Shown: piece by piece, positions 32,580 to 45,638 of the stretch
Numbering within the stretch: position 1 is the first letter of the stretch
How the letters are laid out: each line of letters opens with the position of its first letter
Assembly: GCA_016748015.1 (NCBI GenBank)
Contig: JAAOMT010000570.1
Span: 713,253 to 777,252 of the forward strand
Source of the DNA: Geosiphon pyriformis
Lineage: Eukaryota > Glomeromycota > Glomeromycetes > Archaeosporales > Geosiphonaceae
Direction of reading: 5' to 3'
Length of the DNA stretch: 64,000 bases
The notes under the pieces: model-generated
Database searches by the model: none
Seen by the model: only the letters and a program-made list of their open reading frames with translations
Told to the model about the DNA's origin: nothing
Made by a program: the position numbers and the translations under genes

Positions 32580-35090
32580 TCATGATTGATTGGCTGATAA
32601 TAATAATGAACATGATTGATTTTGGAAACAATTGAAGTTTCTTTGGTTGTTATGACATTAAAGAGGTTAATAAATTGCCTAATTATTAGCTAAGTATTCC
32701 TTAATTTTTTGATTAATGGCTTTATTAAATTGCTTCAATTTGGTATCCAATTCAAATAATCTATTTATTACTATATTTATAATTTGGGCATAGTTGGCTT
32801 TGAGTTTGGCCAATTCAAAATCCTGCATGTATATGACTGCATTTTAGAGAGTATTTGGGTGTATTGAGCATACTTATTGTAATAAGCTGCTGTATAATCC
32901 ATGAATAAATTGATTCAAAATTTGTGGTATTATAAAATAATCAGCTCCAATTGCCTAAATTTGGCACAAATTTTGATAAAAAAGTCTCAAATATGTGATA
33001 ACTGTTTTAGTATCATTTTGTTTAATAATAGTAAAGCTAATTAATAATCAATTAATACTGTTGTAATTGCTGAAATATTGTAGAAATACAGTTTTAAATG
33101 CATTAAAAGTTTGTGGTTTATTGATTAAGCTGATATCATAAGTTAGTAGTATTTTGTAAGGAGTAGAAAATAGCTTGAAGAGCTTTAACACTATTCCAGT
33201 TATTGGTTGTAATTGCTTTGACTATGTTATTCAATTATGTTTGAGTGTTATTCTTCTTGTTAATAAATTTTTTTAGTTTAGTAATAGATGTATATACTAT
33301 TGGTACAAATTATTGTTGTTGCAATTATTGTTAAAGTTGTTGTTGTTGTAATTGGTAAATTGATTACAATAACTAAAGATAGGTTTTGCTAAAAAATAAG
33401 AACAAAGTTTGAATTGTTTAGGTTTTACAGAATTTGAACAATCAGAATTTATACTTTTAGGTTATTTAGAATTGGGTTTTAATTATTTATTCTCTAATTG
33501 TTTTTTTTTTTTTTTCTGATTCAGTATCTTTCTAATGATAATAGATCTGAAATTTGGTTGAGATGGCAGTAATTAAAGTTCTAATAATATTGTTAGTCAT
33601 AATTTAAATTTTTAAAAAAAATTGCTGTAAATTCCTAATAATTTGGCTTTTTCTTGATTATTTTGGAATAGTGCTCTGAATAATAGTGTTTTTGCCATTG
33701 ACATTAATATGAATTCAGATGGTATATATATAGTACTTCTTGGTATATAATAATATAACAGGTAAATAGATGAAACAACTTTTGGTTTCTTTCAAGTAAG
33801 TGATTGTATTTTTTTTGGTGTTCTTACTAAAGTTTGTAATTTCTTTTTGTTTATAAAGATAATAGAAAATTTTTGTTGAATGTACTTTTCAATTTTTTTG
33901 TTTATTTTTATGTTAAGTGGTGCAAACAGATAGTTTGATAGAAGTGTGATGTGTTATAATAGTTTACTGTTAAAATTTCTAAAAACAGCTTCTGAATCTT
34001 TTTGGTTTTCCAAATAAGATTTAATTTTTTTGTTAACATAGAAGTTAAAAGCTGATTCTGTTGGTTAATAGTTATTTGTTAATCTGAGATAAGTTTGGTA
34101 ATGTTGAAATAAGAATTTTGTAAATTCTAAATAATTTTCTCTTTTAATTTTTTGGTCTGACACTTTTTTAGATAGTTGATATTAGTGCTAGTTTTTTGTT
34201 AAATTATATCTCACAGAGAGCACCAAAAATTATAAGTAATTATTTAGAGTGTTAAACCAAATAACAAATCTGTAACTTGGTGCTTAATAACTAAAAATGT
34301 TAATAATTTCTAAAAGTTTTGGAGTCTGAAGATTTTGGTTGAGTCTTTTATATAATAAACAGAGATTTAATTAATGGTTTCTTTTGTGAATTTTTTTTTA
34401 ACATGATAGTTAGTTGATTCTGGCAGTTGTGTTTTTCTGGTAAGCTATCCTTAAGTTTTTTCTATTCTTGTTCTTGGGTTTTTTATCAAGCTATCTTTAA
34501 TGTCAAATACTTAATACTTAATTTCTTTAATTAATTAGTAAACAACAAAAAAACAAAACAAAAAAAAATAAAAGAAAATAAAAGAAAATAAGAAATTAGT
34601 ATTCTGTTAATAGCCATAATTAAAAGCTATTGATTTAATATAGTTAAGTATTAGATTTTATCAACATAAAATGTTAATAGAGTGAAATAAATTAATATTT
34701 TTTAATTAAATAATAATAACATGAATTTAATAATAATAGATAATTTTATTAATATAGAAATAATTCTATTTTAAGTCATAAAAAACTATCTTTTAAAAAA
34801 AAGTATTGTTGTTCTAAACTAAATTGAATTTTATCTATTTTATTAAATTCTTTTGAAATTACTTTTTTTGCTTTTAATACTTTTGCTATATATACATAAT
34901 TTATGTTATATAAGATTTTTTAAAATTCTTTAATTTTTTTAAAAGGAATTCTATAATTTCATAATTCCTTAAAAAAAATTCTGGAATCTTGCAATTTTTC
35001 AAGAAAAATCTTGAAATTTTTTTTTTACTACACTTATTTTTAATTGGCTATTTTATCTATTATTATAATTTCTAATTTCTATAAGTAATA
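32580..35090 (-). mobile_element. Decayed gypsy copy B3: gag start and 5' LTR
   Basis: Bases 32580-34227 align with the B2 gag (30000-31766) but with most C/G pairs turned to T/A and no open frame. A TTATCTCACAGAGAGCACCAAA-like internal start precedes a decayed LTR at 34228-35090, recognisable by its TCTGAAGATTTTGGTTGAG and AAATAAAAGAAAATAAAAG blocks. Element B2 interrupts it within gag, next to the zinc knuckle. Confidence 0.8.
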
Positions 35091-36664
35091 ACAAGTTATA
35101 AGTTATCTTAGTATAAATTATTTTAGGTTTGACTATATTCTTTAGTTATGTTTTTATTTAATAATCTTTAAATACTATAATTATACAAATTAGAAAAAAG
35201 TAGATAAATGCCAATAAGTAATTTTTTATTCCAAGATATTTAGAAGATAAAAAATAGAAAAAGAAAAACAAGTAATAAGAGAAAAATTAAGTTAATAAAT
35301 ATTGTTTTATTTTTTTGACTTCTTATATATATTCTTACATATTTTTCTACAACTAAAAAACTTATTACTTATATAGCTATTAAAAGTAGTTAATAATTAA
35401 ATTATTAATTAGATCAATAATCAGATTAATAGTCAAATCAATAATTACTATCTAAAAACAAGATGGCTAATTATATAATATTAGTGGCTAATATATATAA
35501 TAACTAATAAAAATTATGGATTTTAATTATAACAATATAATGGCTTTAAATAATTTGTCTTAAAACACAAATCAAAGAATCTAATATATATATAAGTATT
35601 TAAGTAATAAACTTATATATAAAATAAAAATAAATATGAATAAAAATCTTTTTAAAAAATATATTATCAATTAATTTGAATATTTTTTAATAAATTTGAA
35701 TTAAAACATATTTGTTAAAATTCAAATAATTTTAATCTATTTTCAAATTTTAAATATATAAAAAGTCTTAATTTATAAGCTGTAAACACATGAATAAAAA
35801 CTTTTAGTGGCTATTTTTGGTAAATAAAATTAGTAATATAAAATAAATTAAATATGAAATTAAAATACTAGAATTTATATTTATTTGGATATTACAAAGA
35901 ATATTAGTTTATTTTAATAGTAAAACAATAACTATAGAAGTTGAAATTTGCTAAAAAGTATATAATAACTTATTTGCTAAATAAATTAGTTCTAAAAATA
36001 GATAGTATTTAAACATAATACTTATATCTTATTATTATAGTTAAAGTATAGTCATAATAAATAAGTAGATATAAAATCAAATAAAAAAATATAAACATAA
36101 ATTCTATTTAAACAGTTCTTAGTACAAATTTTAGTAGTAATAAGAAATATTCAAATAAAAATTTTAAAGATTAAAGTAGAAAAAAACTTTATGTAAACAG
36201 TATTTGAATATAGATTAGTTAATTCTAAGATATAAAGAAATTTTATTTTAAAGTTTGACAATTTTATATTGTATTATCAAAAAAAAAACAAATTATTTAT
36301 ATAATAATACAAATAAACTTAAATATATTAATAGAAGTCCTAAAAAAATTTTTTTTTTAAATCATACTTTTAGCACTTTGAAATATTAAATTATTTAAAG
36401 CTAAAATACCAAATTAAACATAACAAAACACTTTTGTTTCATCTGATACATTCTTAATAATTTGTAAAAATCTAAGAAAAAATATTATTTTTATATTTAG
36501 TCTTATTTATAATTATAACAAGTTTTTAAAATAAATAGTTTCTAATTAATAAAACAATATAAATAAAAAAAATCAACAAAATAAATCTGTAACTTTGGGA
36601 AAAAATTGGCTTTAAAAATTAAATATATTGGGCTTTAGTTTATAGAATACAAAATAGATTACAA
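35091..36664. other. AT-rich stretch, unidentified old repeat
   Basis: No gene is seen. The segment at about 35456-35600 resembles 43690-43830 (shared ATATATATAATAACTAATAAAAA-like and TTATAACAATATAA-like words), so an unnamed old repeat is likely present in both places. Confidence 0.4.
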
Positions 36665-37641
36665 TATTACCAACAGAAATTTAAAATATTAATTGGTATA
36701 AAATTATTTTTATAATTTTTATTATTAATTAATATATATTATTGTTTTAATTTACTATTTATTATTTTATTAAAATTACCAAATTATTATTTAATTAATA
36801 ACTTAATTTATACAAAATACAAATATAATCAAATTATATAATATACCGAATTATATAATATTTAAAATTTACTAAAATATTTAGTAATTTGATAAAATAT
36901 ATAATAATTCATCAAAATAATTTATAATTTACAGAAATAACTTGTAGTTTGACAAAATATAACTTTAGTTTACCAAAATATTAGAAAAAAAAATATTAGA
37001 TTATAAAATAATATTACAACAAATTGTATAAAAGAACAGTTTTTTTTTTAAAAACAATATATCTTTTTTCAGATATTTTTTTTAAAAAACTTAGCTCACA
37101 ATATCTTTTAGCAAGAACAAATAAATAATTTTAATAAATTAATAAAATTATCTTAAAAACCCAAAATTTTTAATATATTATTACTTAAAATTAATTCTTA
37201 AAAATTAAAATTTCATATTAATTAGCTATTAATTTTAGTAACTATTAATAACTTTCAAATTTGAATTCAAAATAATTTTCTTAATATATTTTTTATTTTT
37301 TTTTTATTTTTTTTTATATTATTAAGTAGCTTACAGTTAAAATTTTCTGTAAAAAAGTTAACTTTACAACAAAGTAATTACATATTATTTAAAGAGCTTA
37401 CAAATAAAATTTTTTTATAAAAAAGTTGACTTGTATTACAAAATAATTATATAAATAATTGGTGTAAAATTGATTATTCTATTATAAGTTTAATAACATA
37501 TATAATTCAAAATATAAAGAAATATTTTAAAAGAAAAATTAACTTATTGAAAATTTATCAGCTTTTATTAAACAGCAGAATTAATAATAAAATGATATTA
37601 ACAACATAAAAAAAAGAGTAAAAAAATTTTTAGTAATAACA
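36665..37641 (+). repeat. Decayed solo family-A LTR (A4)
   Basis: This stretch of about 977 bp aligns with the A LTR in plus orientation: start TATTACCAACAG, middle ATATTACAACAAATTGTATAAAAGAACAG, end TTTTTAGTAATAACA. Neither flank matches A internal sequence, so it appears to be a solo LTR. Confidence 0.75.
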
Positions 37642-38417
37642 GCTGTCTTTTGTTTTATAGTAATTAATAAAAATAATTGGTATTATGTCTTTGTATACTT
37701 TGGTTAAATTTATTTAATTTCATAATATGTGTTGTTTCTTTTAAAAAAATAATTATTGTAATATTATATAATACTATTTTTTACTAGTATATACTTAATA
37801 ATTAACTTAAAACTGGTATTATTTGATAAAAATTAATAAAAATTAAAAATAATAATATTATAATATATTAACCAATTATTAAATAACAGTATAAATAGCA
37901 CAAAACAATAAATAAAATTAGAAAACATAATATGTATACAATAATATACAAGATATACACAAATGTATTTAATTTAATATAATTATAAACAAGTAAACCA
38001 AAAAACACTTATAGTTAAATAAAAGATCTAATAGTTTAATAATTATATGCTAATTAGTTAAAATAAACATAATTATATATAACTTAAAATATGTATATAT
38101 ACAATAACTTTTTAATTAAAAAAAAACAGACAAATAAAAAGTTAATTAGATAAAATAAAAAAAAAATTAAATTCTAATTTTAAAAAAAGCTAAAAAGTAT
38201 GTTTTTTTAATTTTGTATTATAATATTCATTAATATTAAGATTAATATTAGAGATTTTTTTTTTATAATTCAGATCTTAATAAAGACTTTAAACTTTTAT
38301 TACTACTTTTTATTAATAAAAACAACAAAATATCTAATACAATAATAAAGCATAAATAAGACTCAAACTTAACAAAATTAAAAATACATTAAAAAAATAT
38401 TAATTATATGTAATTAT
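37642..38417. other. AT-rich stretch without a recognisable gene
   Basis: About 0.8 kb of low-complexity DNA lies between the solo A LTR and copy B4. Nothing can be identified. Confidence 0.5.
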
Positions 38418-41400
38418 TATTACAAGTAATTATTTAGGATGTTATAATAAATAACAAACTCATAGCTTAATGCTTAATAGTTAATAATATAATTAATAGT
38501 TTCTGAAAGTTTTGGTATCTGAAGATTTTAATTAAGTTTTTTGTATAATAAACAAAGATTTACTTAGTAGTTGTTTTTAATTTTTTTTTTAATGTAAAAA
38601 CCAGTTTAATCTGACAGTTATGTTTTCTAATAAGCTATTTTTAAATTTTTATTCTTGTTTATAAGTTTTTTATTAGACTATTTTTAATGTTAATATCTTA
38701 GCTTTTTACTTTTTTTATGATTTTATCTAATTAGTAATTTGGTTGTTTTTGTGGTTGCTAATATAGACTGCTCTTTGTTTTTGTTTTTTGCTTGTGTTTT
38801 TATAACAAATTGTTTAGTAATTAATGATTATTTTCATGTTTAATTATTACTAATTTATTGTCTAAAATAATTGTTGTGCTAATATATAAATATGATTTAA
38901 GATTTCTATTTTTTTAATTTTTTTTGTCATATATACTGATTTTTTATATGCTATTCTGATAATCTAGATTGATATATTTGCTTTAATAATTATAATTAAT
39001 TCCAAATTTTGTGAGATTTTATCTGGTTTAACTAGTATTTATTGTACTTCTAGTTATGAAATATTATTAATAAAAAATAATATTATATTGTAATATGATT
39101 TTGTTAATTATTATGTACTGCTTTGATTAAAATTTTGTTGTTCTATTTTAACTTATATGTTTTGTTTTTCAGAATTTTTTCAATGTAAAATAAATTATTT
39201 TATTTGGGATTAAATTTTTTACTTTATTGTTTTTTTGCTTTGATATAATATAAAATACTTTGTTTTTAATCTTAAATTTTATTGTTTTGTTTGATAATTG
39301 GTTGTCATATTTTTTTTTTATATTTCTGTAATTTTTGAATGTTATTAGCTGTTTTTCTTCTTTTATTTTTTAATGTTTTTATTAAGTAATAAGTTTTTTA
39401 TAATAATGTCTTTTGAATATTAACTTCTGTTATTGATTTTGTTAAATATGTGTAAATATCTATTTTTATTAATAGTATTATTATTTTATTATATACTAAT
39501 TTAAATAATATTATTTGTATTATATCTTGTTTTATTGTCTAATAAACAAATAGTACTGATAGTATAAACAAATCTTATTTGTCTTAGTTTTTTTGGCTGA
39601 TTTTGATTATTGTTTCATACAATATTCTATTGAACTTTTTGACTAAGTTATTGGTTTATAAATAATATAAAAATGATAATGGTTTTTTAATTTCAAATTT
39701 TTAACTTAATTTTGTTAATATTTTGTTTACAAAGTGAGTTTTTTGGTCTAACAACAATTTTTTTGAACATTTGTGTTGACAAATCAAATTTTGGTATACA
39801 AATTTGGCTATAAATTTTGTATTTGCTTTTTGAATATTTTTAACTTCTGGCTATTTTGTAAGATAGTTTATAATAACTGCTATATATTGGTTGTTTTTGC
39901 TAATTATTGTCAATAATTTGACTAAATCAATTTCAATTTAATCAAATGATTGTTTTATTTTGATTGGTTTTAGTGGTTCATAAGATTTTGTTTTTTCTCT
40001 TCTCTAATAAGTATTATAATTTTAAACATATTAGATAATATTTGAATATATTAATAGCCAATAATATTTTTTTCTGGTTTTTTTATAGTGGCTTTTTTAT
40101 GAAAGTGTTTTGCTGTTAGATTTAAATACATATTAAACAGTATTGTTTCTTTTTCTGGTTTTATAATAACTCTAAGTAGTTGGTTTGATTTTTTTTTGTT
40201 TTTTCAATATAGTATATTTTAATAAATAATAAAGTATTTTAATTGTTGTTGTATGTTATTTTGTTCTTTTTAAGATAATTTTTTCTTGAACTGTTGGATA
40301 TTAATATAATATTAGAGTTGTTAATATTTTTGTATATTCATTTTTTGACTTATTTTTCTAGTTGAAAATGTTTTATATGTGTTTTATGTATAACAAACTA
40401 TTAATTTTTTTTTTTTTTTATAGTATATTGTATATTAAAATAGTAATAGTTCTATTTTTTATTTTGTATATTAATTGTCTTCAAATTTTTGTTTTTGGAT
40501 TAATGTTAATTTTTTGTAATTAGTATATATATCAAATTTTTAACTTAAGTATTTTTTTTATTTAATAATAGTCCAATAAATAGCCAAATGTTTTAATATT
40601 AGAGTTTTATTGTTCTTTTCAATTAAACTCAAATTTTGGCTAGCATATATTACTGAATGTTTTCATTTATCTGATTTTTTTTGTAATAGTATAGTTTTCA
40701 ATATTTGACTAAATATATATGTAGTAATAATAAATAGTTTACTATAGTTTGAATAGATTAATATTAAAGCTTAAATAAGCTTTCTTTATAATATATTAAA
40801 AGTTTTTTGTTGTTTTTTCATCCATTTATATTTGGTGTTTTTGGCTTGAAACTAGTAAAGTAATTAAGCCAACTTAAAAAAGTTGTGAATAAAACATTAA
40901 TAATATTTGGCAAATTCCAGAAATAATTAGAGTTTAATAAAATTAATTAGTACTGAAAAGTTTTTGACTATTTCAATTTTATCTGGATCTGTTTTAAAAC
41001 TATTTTTGTTAATAACATATTCCAAAAACTTGAGTTTTGTTTTTCCAAAAAAGCATTTAGTAGCATTTAATTTTAATTCTGTTTGTCTTAATTTTTCAAA
41101 TACTTGTTAAAGATAATAGAAATAATTATCAAATATTTTGGAAAATACATTAATATTATTTAAATATACTAATACTGATTTTCATAGTAATTTAGTGTAA
41201 ACAATTTTCATTAACTATTAAAAAATAGCTGAAGTATTAATTAAACCAAAAAGCATAATATTGAATTTAAAGTTTTTTTTTTGATAGTAAATACCATTTT
41301 TTTTATCTGTTAGATTTATAGTTACTTGTCAATAATTACTGTTTAAGTCTAATATGAAGAATTAATTTTTTCACCAAAAGCATCAAATAATTTTTAAATT

Positions 41401-41980
41401 TGTGAAGTTAGATAGTTGTTTCCACAAGTAATACTGTTAAATTTTTTGTAATCTATACAAAAATAAATCTTTTTATTCTTTTTTCTAATTAAGACAACTA
41501 GTAATAATCATAGACTTATTAATAGTTGAATTAATTTATTGTTTAACATACAATTAATATTCTAATAAATAATTTTATAACTAGTAAATAGTACTCAATA
41601 TGCTCTCTGCTTAATTGATATTGTATTTTCTATTTTAATTTAATGTTAAATAATATTAGTTCTCTCAAATTTATTTTTACTTGCAAAAATATTAGTAAAA
41701 TTTTTGAATAACAGCTTAATTTAAATTTTTCAAATTTATTTGCTTTAATTGTTCTGTTTATAGTAAATAATATTTTTTTATTCATAAATAATCTGTAATA
41801 TTAGATCCATATATTTACACAGTTATAAAAAGTTTGAAACAATAATGAATGCTAAATCTTTGACTTCAGTATTTAAATGTTTAATAATAGTTCTAATTGG
41901 TGTTTTTATTGGGTTTTTAATTGTATTGTAAATTGGAATCCAAATATGGAAGTTGATTTGGGTCTTGATATTAGAATTAA
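38418..41980 (-). mobile_element. Decayed gypsy copy B4
   Basis: A partial LTR (38418 to about 38700) is followed by internal sequence that aligns collinearly with B1 and B2: integrase C-terminus at 39000-39300, integrase core at 39360-40110, RNase H at 40400-40800, RT at 40830-41500, and the connector to dUTPase up to about 41960. There is no open frame, and C/G have mostly become T/A. It is one of the oldest repeats here. A LINE follows directly at about 41985. Confidence 0.8.
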
Positions 41981-41984
41981 TAAG

Positions 41985-43315
41985 TTGCTATTATTAATAA
42001 TAGCCAAATTATAGGCTATTGCTTTTATTTTGAAATGTGTACTGTTTTCTTATATTGTAATTGTGTATTTGAACAGTCAGACAGCCATAAATACATGTAT
42101 CTTAGAATTAAGTATGTTAGATCCTGATTTTTAAAACTATTGCTAAATAAAAAAGAAACACATTGCAAATTTAGTTAGTAACAAAAATTTTTTGGTGGTT
42201 TGGTTAGAAATTAAAAAACATTTAGGCATTTTGAATAATATATGTGCAGATGCTTTGACAAATAAAGCTGATTATTCTTCTTTGTTGTTGTTCAATAATG
42301 TAAGTAAACACTTTGTTATAGCCAATAATTTGTTAATATTTGGTAATATTTGTTATTTTGTCTAAGACATATATAAATTGATAAATTATGTCTATTAAAA
42401 GCTTAGACCTGATTCTAGAATATTAAATGTTTCTTTATTTTACAAAATGGATTAAATTTGGACTGTTACAGTTTGATATTTGGATTCACATATACTATTG
42501 GGTTTAATAAATAGAGCTTTAATTGGTTTATATATGTATTTTATAAAAGTTGTTTATAAAAGGCTGTTTATTATCATCAAAAAAAACTTTATGACAAAAG
42601 ATATTCAGATGTTCTGTATTTATAATATAAAAAAGTTGAGTTCTTTAAATATGTATTTATTTGTTTCAAAGAGTCTGATTTCTGTAAGATAATTTTGATT
42701 GATAAGATCTTGATTTGAAGGTCTTTGGTTAGATCTTATATTCTATTGCTTTTTGTAATTATGGAGTCTCTTTTTTCTTGTTTGTTTAATGTTGGTCTGT
42801 ATATGCTCCTTTGTAAAAGCTTTATATTTATGAATTGATATAATAAGACTATGCAGATATTTAAAAATTATAAGAAAGTTGTCTAGATTTTGGTTGATTT
42901 TATGTATGGTTTAAGTAAATAATATCATTTTAATTTGTAGAAATTTAAATTCAAATACAGAATAAATATAAGAAAAAGTGGTTTAATCAGTAATTTTGGA
43001 GTGATACTAATTGTGTCTTGTAATTTAATATTAAGTTTGTTTGATAGAATGGTTTATTTGCTTGATATTAACAAGTTTTTTGAAGTTAATTTTGATTTTT
43101 GTAAATTTTGCTTGTTTTTTCTGGTCTAAATGATGAATTAAGAGTTTATATAAGAATTTAATATTACTTTAATTAGCTTGAATAACTGATTACATATAGT
43201 AAGAATGTGAATTACATCTAGTTGAAATCTCTAATTTTGACTCTATATATTAAATAGTGATTGAACTATATTCATAAATATAAATAAAAAATAAAAAATA
43301 AAAAAATAAATAACA
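41985..43315 (+). mobile_element. Decayed LINE copy L5: 3' end of ORF2
   Basis: This is a 5'-truncated plus-strand LINE that starts inside the RNase H domain. Readable blocks are AKLQAIAFILKCV, LNSQTAINTCILEL, VWLEIKKHLGILNN and ICADAL. Then 42480-42692 (SHILLGLINRALIGLYMYF) matches the C-terminal region after RNase H. A LDINKFFEVNFDFCKF block at 43060-43120 ends ORF2. A short 3' UTR and an A-rich tail with AAATA units (43270-43315) follow, as expected for target-primed insertion. Many stops are present. Confidence 0.8.
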
Positions 43316-44277
43316 AAGAAAATAATTATTAAAACAAAAAAACAAATTAAATTAACAAAAATTAATTAGTTTTAAATTACAATTGTAATTTTTTCAAAAA
43401 AAAGTTATAATAATTAATAAAATAATATTATTGCTATTATTTTATGTTTTATTTGGTAATTTTAAAAATTAATTTTAATAATACAAATTAATTTAAAAGC
43501 CAGCAAATAATATAAATAATATTTTAAAAAAACAAGTAATATAAAAAATTAAAAATTAAATTTTAATTGTTTAATATTTTTTTAGTTAAAAAAAACACTA
43601 TTTATATATTTATTAACAATTAAATTAATAAATAATTAAATTAATATTAGATTAATAATTTTATTTTAAAATATTTTATTTTATTATTGGATTAATATAT
43701 ATAATAATTAATAAAAACTATAACTTTTAACTTTAATAATATAAAATTAATATATATTTTTTAAAAACAAATTTAACTTAAAATTTATTAACATTTATTA
43801 ATAAACTTAATATATAATAAAATTAGGTTTTTTATTATAAAAAACAAACTTTAATTTTTTTAAATTAATTTTGGCTAAAATAATATTTTTGTAATATATT
43901 ATACCAAAAAATAAAAAAGTTAATAATAAAATTTTTGATTAAAATTTAATTTTGTAAAACATACAATATAATAAAATTAAAAATAGCAAAAAAATTTTTA
44001 AAATTTGGGTCAAAATATAAACTTAAAATGAAAAATATTAAATAAATAAAACAAGTAAATTATTTAAAATACTTAATTTTAAGTAGTTTTAACATGTAAA
44101 AAACAAATAATATATATCTATTATAATGTATATATTATGTAATATAAATTGTAAAAATTTCAAATTTTAATTAACAGTAATGTTTATAATTTAAAATTCA
44201 TAAAAAAAATTTATATTAAAAATAATTATAAGTAGTTGTGTGTTAATTAAATTGATTTTGTTATATAAAAAGTTTAA
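43316..44277. other. AT-rich stretch before the gene island
   Basis: No gene is seen. Part of 43690-43830 resembles 35456-35600. Base composition changes sharply at about 44.28 kb, where the first host promoter begins. Confidence 0.5.
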
Positions 44278-44299
44278 ATCAGGATTAAATCCCGATTTA
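44278..44299 (+). promoter_or_regulatory. 22-bp promoter motif, copy 1
   Basis: ATCAGGATTAAATCCCGATT followed by TA, 41 bp before the first upstream ATG of the SR-protein gene. It matches 60325-60346 at 19 of 22 bases. Its core AAATCCCGATTT is an imperfect palindrome. The role is inferred only from its position and recurrence. Confidence 0.5.
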
Positions 44300-44340
44300 C
44301 TAAGAATTTGCTATCGATCAATTATCACTCTGCTATTATC

Positions 44341-44367
44341 ATGACATCATTGTCTGAATCCAAGTAA
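44341..44367 (+). promoter_or_regulatory. Upstream ORF of the SR-protein gene
   Basis: The ATG at 44341 opens a short frame (MTSLSESK, stop at 44365-44367). A good donor GTAAGT begins at 44364 and an acceptor CTCTCTTTAG ends at 44540. If this leader intron is removed, the upstream frame becomes 16 codons long, ends in TAG and overlaps the main ATG at 44552 in another frame. Either form could lower translation of the main ORF. Confidence 0.45.
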
Positions 44368-44551
44368 GTGGTGTTGCGCCAACAAATAGAAAAGGGAAGC
44401 CGCTTGCCCAAACCTATTTTTTAAATACTTTAACTATTACTTCATCGAATTGTATAGTATTGTTGTCTGCTGTTTGAAGGGTGTCTGTTACCTGAAGGAA
44501 CTCCAAGTTCAATTCATTTTAACTCTTACTCTCTCTTTAGAGTCGACAAAA

Positions 44552-45638
44552 ATGAGTGGCTATCGTAGAACTACGTTGTTTGTAGCAGGTTTCGGAACCA
44601 CCCTACGAGCTCGTGACTTGGCCTACGAATTTGAAAGGTAAACGGCTCGTCCATATTTATTAAAAAAATCAAGCTCTGAATTTTTGAGGGGCAAAAAAAA
44701 CAAATATTTATAGCTTCATCCTTAAGTTGCTTACAAACTTGAATCTAAACTTTATCTTTTTATTTGTTATGCTACAGGTATGGGCGCTTGATTCGGTGTG
44801 ATATTCCAGCTCCTAGAAGTTATCAATCAAAACCGTACGTAAACTTTATGAAGTATCGATGTAAAAGAAATGAAGTTAGCGAAACGAATTTTCAGAAAAT
44901 CCCAATAAACTTGCTCTGTATTGTTAATAGCTATGCCTTTGTTGAATTTGAGGATGAACGGGATGCTGAAGATGCTTATTATGAGATGCATGGCCGTCGA
45001 ATCTATGGTCATGCTTTGAACATTCAGGTAATTATCCGGAACTGTGCGATCACTTTTTCAGCTTTCATTAGCCGAATTTTTATTGATATACTTCTTAATT
45101 GTATAAGTGGGCCAAAAATGCCCCCTCTAGATCTTGGCGCTATGAAGGGAGCCGAGGATCACCTCGTCGTCGTCGCTCCCCAACTCCACGTTCTTCTCAT
45201 CGTAGACGAAGATCCTATTCTCGTTCACCAACCCATAGCCGTTCACGTTCTCGTGGACGCAGCCGTTCACCTCGACGTGGAGCCAGTCGTTCTCGTACCA
45301 GATCTCCTGATAGAGATCGCACTAATGGTGATGAGCGTGGTGCTGAAGAAAGAAGGTCTGGATCCCGTTCTCCTGCTAGAGATGATGTTAAACGTCATGA
45401 CTCTCGTTCCTCATCTCCTCATCCTCGTGATGAAACCAGAGATGGAGACAGATCTCCTATGGATAGAGATACATCTCCTCATGCCCGATCCCCAAGAGAA
45501 AGATCTCCTAGAAACCGAAGTCCTAGACATAGGAGTCCCAGAGCTCGATCGGTGACACCTAATGGTCATGAGGGCAACCGCTCCCAGTCAGGAACACCGC
45601 CTCCTCGTTCTACATCTAGGACCCCTCCTCGGGATTGA
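44552..45638 (+). CDS. SR-type splicing factor with one RRM
   Basis: Exons 44552-44637, 44778-44834, 44931-45027 and 45108-45638 join in phase to 256 aa. The RRM occupies about residues 6-80, with RNP2 LFVAGF at 9-14 and the RNP1-like KPYAFVEF at 47-54. From about residue 88 the protein is an RS domain full of SR, RS, SPR and RSRSP units. Such proteins bind exonic enhancers and help U1 and U2 assembly in the nucleus. The RS domain would be phosphorylated by SRPK/Clk-type kinases. The start is the first ATG after the leader acceptor and begins [11 protein letters not shown]. The unspliced frames through 44764-45555 contain introns and are not the product. Closest in design to fungal Srp1/Srp2 and animal SRSF2-like proteins; which orthologue it is, I cannot say. 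Confidence 0.9.

Noticed and set aside
44764-45555. 263-codon ORF overlapping the SR gene
   Set aside because: It reads through two introns and uses the wrong frame across the RS-domain exon; the spliced model gives a clean RRM plus RS domain.
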